Below are positions 12,583 to 16,674 of a stretch of 16,674 nt of DNA, in pieces. The position numbers were made by a program, and so were the translations under genes. Every line of letters begins with the position of its first letter. Positions within the stretch are counted from its first letter, which is position 1. A model generated the notes under the pieces. That model worked only from the letters and a program-made list of their open reading frames with translations, ran no database searches and had not been told where the DNA came from. Origin of the DNA: JBGPBY01 sp041481485 (lineage in GTDB: Bacteria; Acidobacteriota; Terriglobia; 20CM-2-55-15); assembly GCA_041481485.1 (NCBI GenBank), contig JBGPBY010000114.1, positions 1 to 16,674 on the forward strand, read 5' to 3'.

Positions 12583-15500
12583 ATGATTTCAGGGGCTGTC
12601 TTATTTCTATTGTTTCAGGTTGCCGCCGGACAACTTGCCGGCGACGTTTCTGATCCGTTTGGAAAGGCGATCGCCGGCGCCACAGTTCGCATTACAGAAA
12701 TGGAATCCAACAGCGAAATGACAGCGAATTCGGCCTCGGCAGGGAATTACGTTGTGTTCCCGGTGAAGCCGGGTTTGTACCGGGTGTCTGTGGAAGCTCC
12801 GGGCTTCCAGCGTTTGGTTCGTGAAGGTGTTCGGATGACCACGGGAGAGCGCGTCCGTCTCGATCTTCAACTGGAGGTCGGAGCTGTGACTCAAAGTATC
12901 ACCGTTTCCGGAGATGCTCCGATCCTGCGAGACAGCTCCGGCAATCTCGGGCAGGTCGTCGACACCGACAAGGTCGTCGATCTTCCTCTCAACGGCCGGT
13001 CCTTTGTAACGCTGTCACAACTGTCGGCCGGTGTCGAACTGCCGCCGAACTCCACTCTGCCCCGGATCAATGGCGGCCGGCCGCGCACGAATGAGTACCT
13101 GTATGACGGCATTTCGGTTTTGCAGCCCGAACCGGGGCAGGTTGCATTTATGCCGGTGATCGATTCCATTCAGGAATTCAAAATCGAATCCAATAGTCCT
13201 TCGTCGGAATTCGGGCGCTTCAATGGAGGCGTCGTGAATTTGTCGATGAAGTCGGGCACCAACAATCTGCACGGATCCATATTTGAATTCTTCCGCAACG
13301 AAGCGCTGAATGCACGCAACCTGTTTGCACCGGCGACGGCCGCGAATCCGCGCAAGCCGGAATTCCGGCGCAATCAGTATGGGTTCGTTTTCGGCGGCCC
13401 GGTTCGCAAGGACAATACATTTTTCTTCGTCGATTATCAGGGCAGCCGCCAGCTCATTGGCCGCGTGCGCATATCGACGGTGCCCACGCTGGCGCAGCGT
13501 TCCGGTGTCTTTACCACCAATATTTTCGATCCGGCGACCACGCGCACGGATTCCAGCGGCACTATCATTCGCGACCAGTTCAGTTCGAACACCATACCTT
13601 CCGATCGAATCGATCCGGTAGCGAAGGCGCTTCTGAACCGCTACCCTTTGCCGACAACATCGGGTACCGCGAACAACTACACCCGTGTCGGCAACGAAAC
13701 CGATTATATGGATCAGGGCGATTTTCGCCTCGATCACCGTTTTGGCGTCCGGGACCAGGTCTTCGGACGCGCGTCCTACGCGCTGGATGTTCAGGATCCC
13801 GTTACGCCGCTGCCGGATGGCGGCGGCACCCTGACATCCGGCGCGCTGGGACACACACGGATCATCGGTGGATCGTTTGCATCCCAGTACCTGCATACCT
13901 TTGGCGCATCCATGACCAATCAGTTGCGAATTGGAAACACGCGGCGTACGGTGCATCTGGCGGCCACCAAACTGTCATCTCCGGCATCGGCGAGTCTCGG
14001 CATTCCTGGAATTCCAGCCAATGCGGCATTTCAGGATGCACTGCCCACGTTTGTCATAAGCGGCTTCACGCAACTGGGCCCTTCGGCCAGCGCCTATTCC
14101 GACACGCATACGGATGTTACCGAAATAGCAGACACCTTTGCATTTCAGCGCGGCGTGCATTTCATCAAGGCTGGATTCGATCTGCGCGTTGAGCGCATGG
14201 ATATCGTGCAGCCTCCTTCTCCAACAGGGACATTCAGCTTCAGTGCTGTGGAGTCGGCATTTCCGAATTCCTCAACTTCGGGCAACGCTCTGGCCAGTTT
14301 TCTACTGGGACAGGTGGATCAATTCACCATCGACCTGCAGCAGGATGTTTTGCAGCCGCGCGCGAAAATTCTGGAAGGGTTCATTCAGGACGATTGGAAA
14401 GCCACGCGCCGATTTGCCGTGAACGCCGGCGTCCGCTATACCTTGAATTTCCCCTCGACGGAAGCCAATAATCGCGGCGCTGTTTTCAATCTGCAGTCGC
14501 AGCAGCTGGATTATCTCGGTCAAAATGGGTTCCCCACGACTGCGCGCAAGTTGCATAAGCTGAACCTGGGTCCGCGGATTGGTGTGGCGTACCGCGCTTC
14601 AGACAAGACGGTGATTCGTTCCGGCTTTGCCGTGGTCTGGATTGAGCAGACCGGAATCACAACACCGTTTACCGTCCCCTATTTTCCATTCATCCAGAGT
14701 GTCAGGCAGCGCTCGCTGGACAACATAAATCCTGCGTTTGTCCTGTCGGCCGGTCCCAGCGTCTCGGCAACCGGGCCGACGCCGGATGCCGGACTTGGTC
14801 AGGGAGTTTTTTCCGTCGATCGCGATCTCGGTTCTGGATACGTACAGCAATGGAATCTTTCCGTCCAGAGAGTCCTGACGGCAAATACGTCCGTCGAGAT
14901 TGCCTATGCCGGTTCGAAAATCACGCACGTCGGTATTCCCGATACCAACATCAATCAGTTGACCGTGCAGCAGCTTAGCCTGCAGGGAGCTCTGCAGGTC
15001 AGTGTGCCCAATCCATACTTTGGGATCATTCCGAGGTCTTCTTCACTGGGGAATCCAAGCATTCCTCAGGCCCAGCTGCTCAAGCCGTTTCCGCGGTTCA
15101 CCAACGTGACATTGTTTCGAAACAATGTGGGAAACACCAACTACAACGCACTTCAGATCAAGGTCGAGAAGCGGTTGTCGCACGGAATCTCATGGATCGC
15201 GAATTACTCGCACTCGAAGCTGATCGATCAGGCGTCTTCGGTGTTTGATGCGTCCATCATTACGGGACCCACTGCGAATTTCCCCGCCGCCGATACCTAC
15301 AATCGGTCTCTGGAGAGGGACGTTTCCACAGGCGACATGCCGAATGTGTTTGCCATGGGGGCCACCTATGAGTTGCCTTCATGCAAATCCTGTGGAGAGA
15401 TGCTCGGCAAACTCCTGAATGGCTGGAAGTTCTCTTCCATAGTGACTTTGGAGTCCGGGTTGCCATTGGCGTTGACTCAGCTCACCAATTTCAACTCATT

Positions 15501-15861
15501 TGCCGGTTTCGGCACCCAGCGTCCCAACCGCATATCGAATCCGGAGTTGTCCGCGTCTCAGCGGTCGACGTCCAAATGGTTTGACACCAACGCCTTTACG
15601 ACGGCGCCGATCTTTACAATAGGCAACAGTTCCCGCAATCCCGTTCGTGGACCGGCGTATCGAAACGCAGACGTTGCGCTGATCAAGCGCACCAGGGTCA
15701 ATGAACGCACCAACGTGGAATTCCGTGCCGAAGCGTTCAATTTTACGAACACGCCACCGCTGGGAGCACCCAACGTGGTTCTGAATAACTCGGCGTTTGG
15801 GTCGATTTCCTCGGCCGGTGATCCACGAGTGATTCAATTCGGATTGAAGGTGGGATTCTGA
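12583..15861 (+). CDS. TonB-dependent receptor/Oar-like outer-membrane protein with carboxypeptidase-regulatory-like domain
   Basis: 1092 residues, usual for this acidobacterial family. The signal peptide is residues 1-16 (MISGAVLFLLFQVAAG). An Ig-like carboxypeptidase-regulatory domain spans about 17-95 (GDVSDPFGKAIAGATVRI, GLYRVSVEAPGF). The plug region is about 105-250, with DLPLNGRSF (133-141), EYLYDGI (171-177) and FKIESN with GGVVNLSMKSGTN (215-227). The rest is a long beta barrel ending in an aromatic residue (QFGLKVGF), as needed for outer-membrane assembly. These receptors are thought to import or sense polymers or chelates, but the ligand is not predictable and no uptake or SusD-like partner lies beside it. 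I see no clear TonB box. The ATG follows a predicted near-leaderless promoter. It stands alone and faces the HTH-TOBE gene. Confidence 0.92.
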   Translation: MISGAVLFLLFQVAAGQLAGDVSDPFGKAIAGATVRITEMESNSEMTANSASAGNYVVFPVKPGLYRVSVEAPGFQRLVREGVRMTTGERVRLDLQLEVGAVTQSITVSGDAPILRDSSGNLGQVVDTDKVVDLPLNGRSFVTLSQLSAGVELPPNSTLPRINGGRPRTNEYLYDGISVLQPEPGQVAFMPVIDSIQEFKIESNSPSSEFGRFNGGVVNLSMKSGTNNLHGSIFEFFRNEALNARNLFAPATAANPRKPEFRRNQYGFVFGGPVRKDNTFFFVDYQGSRQLIGRVRISTVPTLAQRSGVFTTNIFDPATTRTDSSGTIIRDQFSSNTIPSDRIDPVAKALLNRYPLPTTSGTANNYTRVGNETDYMDQGDFRLDHRFGVRDQVFGRASYALDVQDPVTPLPDGGGTLTSGALGHTRIIGGSFASQYLHTFGASMTNQLRIGNTRRTVHLAATKLSSPASASLGIPGIPANAAFQDALPTFVISGFTQLGPSASAYSDTHTDVTEIADTFAFQRGVHFIKAGFDLRVERMDIVQPPSPTGTFSFSAVESAFPNSSTSGNALASFLLGQVDQFTIDLQQDVLQPRAKILEGFIQDDWKATRRFAVNAGVRYTLNFPSTEANNRGAVFNLQSQQLDYLGQNGFPTTARKLHKLNLGPRIGVAYRASDKTVIRSGFAVVWIEQTGITTPFTVPYFPFIQSVRQRSLDNINPAFVLSAGPSVSATGPTPDAGLGQGVFSVDRDLGSGYVQQWNLSVQRVLTANTSVEIAYAGSKITHVGIPDTNINQLTVQQLSLQGALQVSVPNPYFGIIPRSSSLGNPSIPQAQLLKPFPRFTNVTLFRNNVGNTNYNALQIKVEKRLSHGISWIANYSHSKLIDQASSVFDASIITGPTANFPAADTYNRSLERDVSTGDMPNVFAMGATYELPSCKSCGEMLGKLLNGWKFSSIVTLESGLPLALTQLTNFNSFAGFGTQRPNRISNPELSASQRSTSKWFDTNAFTTAPIFTIGNSSRNPVRGPAYRNADVALIKRTRVNERTNVEFRAEAFNFTNTPPLGAPNVVLNNSAFGSISSAGDPRVIQFGLKVGF

Positions 15862-15879
15862 ATATCGGCGAAATTGCGA

Positions 15880-15903
15880 GTTGCCCCCTGGGTCAGGGGC
15901 AAC
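15880..15903 (+). terminator. GC-rich hairpin after the receptor gene
   Basis: GTTGCCCCCTG (15880-15890) pairs with CAGGGGCAAC (15894-15903) around a 3-base loop, with one bulged C. It starts 19 bases after the receptor stop. No T-run follows, so it is at best an atypical intrinsic terminator; the position between convergent genes supports termination or mRNA-end protection. Confidence 0.5.
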
Positions 15904-15928
15904 GTGATTGCGGAGCGGTCACGAAGCG

Positions 15929-15968
15929 GTGGTTCCGACGGCATGATGCTCAGTCACATCGGAACCAC
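15929..15968. terminator. Second hairpin between convergent genes
   Basis: GTGGTTCCGA (15929-15938) and TCGGAACCAC (15959-15968) are perfect 10-bp inverted copies with a 20-base loop. It lies 23 bases beyond the HTH-TOBE stop codon and could serve that gene as an end structure. There is no T-run on either strand. Confidence 0.4.
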
Positions 15969-15991
15969 TCCGTAGTTTGGTTCCCGCTGAA

Positions 15992-16393
15992 TTACGGCCG
16001 GACGACCATGACTTCGGTGGATTTCATCAGCGCATAGGCCTGAACTCCGCGTTTCAGTCCAAGATCCCGGGAGGCTTGACTCGTGATGATCGCGGTGATG
16101 ATTTGCCCGCCGATGTTGAGCTTCACTTCCGTCAAAAGCCCATCGTGGCGCACGCTCTCGACGGTTCCGAGTAGTTTGTTTCGTCCGCTGATGGTGTCGA
16201 GAACGCCGGTCGACCTGCCCTTCTTTCGAACCTCCTTGACATGCGTGAGCCGGTCTATCTCGCTCTGAGGGATGCGGTGATGGCCGCCGGGGCCCTGAAC
16301 GGAGCGAATTTTGCCTTTGTAAATCCACTGCTTAATGGTGGGGTAGCTAATGTTCAGAAGTTCCGCAGCTTCAGGCAGTTTCAAAAGAATCAT
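15992..16393 (-). CDS. Helix-turn-helix (MerR/excisionase-type) regulator with C-terminal TOBE/Mop domain
   Basis: 133 residues. Residues 1-50 are a MerR/excisionase-like winged helix: LKLPEAAELLNISYPTIKQWIYKGKI, then GPGGHHRIPQSEIDRL. Residues about 66-133 form a TOBE (Mop-type) domain that in relatives binds molybdate or similar oxyanions: SGRNKLLGTVESV, LLTEVKLNIGG, ITAIITSQASRDLGLKRG, AYALMKSTEVMVV. The combination suggests a molybdate- or tungstate-responsive DNA-binding protein, in principle like ModE but with a different DNA-binding part. No mod transport genes are in the window. The ATG lies eight bases after a perfect TATAAT and lacks a Shine-Dalgarno, so the mRNA may be leaderless. 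It is divergent from the lipoprotein gene. Confidence 0.85.
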   Translation of the reverse strand: MILLKLPEAAELLNISYPTIKQWIYKGKIRSVQGPGGHHRIPQSEIDRLTHVKEVRKKGRSTGVLDTISGRNKLLGTVESVRHDGLLTEVKLNIGGQIITAIITSQASRDLGLKRGVQAYALMKSTEVMVVRP

Positions 16394-16401
16394 CAGCGGA
16401 G

Positions 16402-16407
16402 ATTATA
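16402..16407 (-). promoter_or_regulatory. Perfect -10 box for the HTH-TOBE gene
   Basis: TATAAT on the minus strand, preceded by an A8 run and followed by eight bases (CTCCGCTG) before the ATG at 16393. No good -35 hexamer was seen at 16-18 bp. The spacing predicts a transcript starting at or very near the initiation codon. Confidence 0.5.
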
Positions 16408-16476
16408 CTTTTTTTTAAACGCTGCGGCGCCGTGTCCGTCTGAGACAATGTCATTGTATTTCTGAAAGGCGGAAAC

Positions 16477-16674
16477 ATGTACGAGCGAATTCCAAAATTC
16501 CTGGCTTTGACAGCTTTGAGTTCGTTTTTGTTCGCGTGTTCGAATTCGAAACCGGCTGAACCCTCAGCGAGCGCTGCAACGACCGACGCAAAGAGTGAAA
16601 CGGCGGTAGCCTCTTCCCAGCCTGTTCCCGCGGAAGCACCGGTCAGTCCCAAACCAGTGTCCCCGGCGCGTAAA
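16477..16674 (+). CDS. Lipoprotein, 5' part (runs off the window)
   Basis: 66 codons are visible with no stop. The N-terminus MYERIPKFLALTALSSFLFACSNS is a lipoprotein signal peptide: a basic start, a hydrophobic core, and lipobox LFAC with the lipidated Cys at residue 21. The following 45 residues are a low-complexity Ala/Ser/Pro/Thr linker (PAEPSASAATTDAKSE...), typical of a tether before a folded domain that lies outside the window. A purine-rich AAAGGCGG precedes the ATG by about 5 bases. It is divergent from the HTH-TOBE gene, so the two could share a control region, but function cannot be told. Confidence 0.75.
   Translation, partial: MYERIPKFLALTALSSFLFACSNSKPAEPSASAATTDAKSETAVASSQPVPAEAPVSPKPVSPARK

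Noticed and set aside
13015..13956. Long minus-strand frame of 313 codons inside the receptor gene
   Set aside because: It lies antisense to a well-recognised beta-barrel protein, is rich in Arg/His/Cys, and has no domain; an antisense shadow.

Overview
The window looks like a chromosomal piece of an Acidobacteriota-type soil or environmental bacterium. The best clue is the 1092-residue outer-membrane receptor with an N-terminal carboxypeptidase-regulatory-like domain and an LPLNGR plug motif, a protein type hugely expanded in that phylum. The moderate GC content and the mix of membrane-stress, TlpA-like and STAS genes fit. No rRNA, tRNA, IS element or CRISPR array was found.

Layout. (1) 51-4976, minus strand: one tightly packed gene set read from 4976 down: XRE-type regulator, NfeD-like membrane protein, two 26-residue mini-proteins, flotillin (SPFH) protein, PspA, and after a 146-bp gap a deoxyhypusine-synthase-like enzyme. 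The mini-proteins come from a precise triplication of a 96-bp segment spanning the nfeD/flotillin junction. Arms of the same repetitive palindrome lie on both sides of this set (1-30 and 5066-5251). (2) 5300-6685, minus: an MFS carboxylate/sialate-type transporter whose probable GTG start is overlapped by a short upstream ORF with a strong Shine-Dalgarno. (3) 6789-7421, plus: a transglutaminase-like protein, divergent from the transporter. (4) 7547-10592, plus: a GC-richer, membrane-anchored HExxH metalloprotease and a von Willebrand D-type domain protein. They are almost certainly one gene of about 1,000 codons split by a one-base change in a C8 tract. (5) 10717-11592, minus: a secreted thioredoxin-like CPPC protein. 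(6) 11734-12199, plus: a STAS anti-sigma-antagonist-type protein and a very basic 36-residue protein. (7) 12200-12582: intergenic, with a second hairpin element built from 7-bp TGAACAN units. (8) 12583-15861, plus: the TonB-dependent/Oar-like receptor. (9) 15992-16393, minus: a helix-turn-helix plus TOBE (molybdate-binding type) regulator, convergent with the receptor. (10) 16477 to the window end, plus: the start of a lipoprotein.

How they may work together: the first block has the logic of an envelope-stress or membrane-domain module. PspA-type proteins bind stressed membranes, flotillins scaffold membrane domains, NfeD proteins are their usual partners, and the XRE protein probably controls the operon. 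The deoxyhypusine-synthase-like gene is an unusual companion, and its presumed catalytic lysine position is an arginine. The other genes look like independent transcription units.
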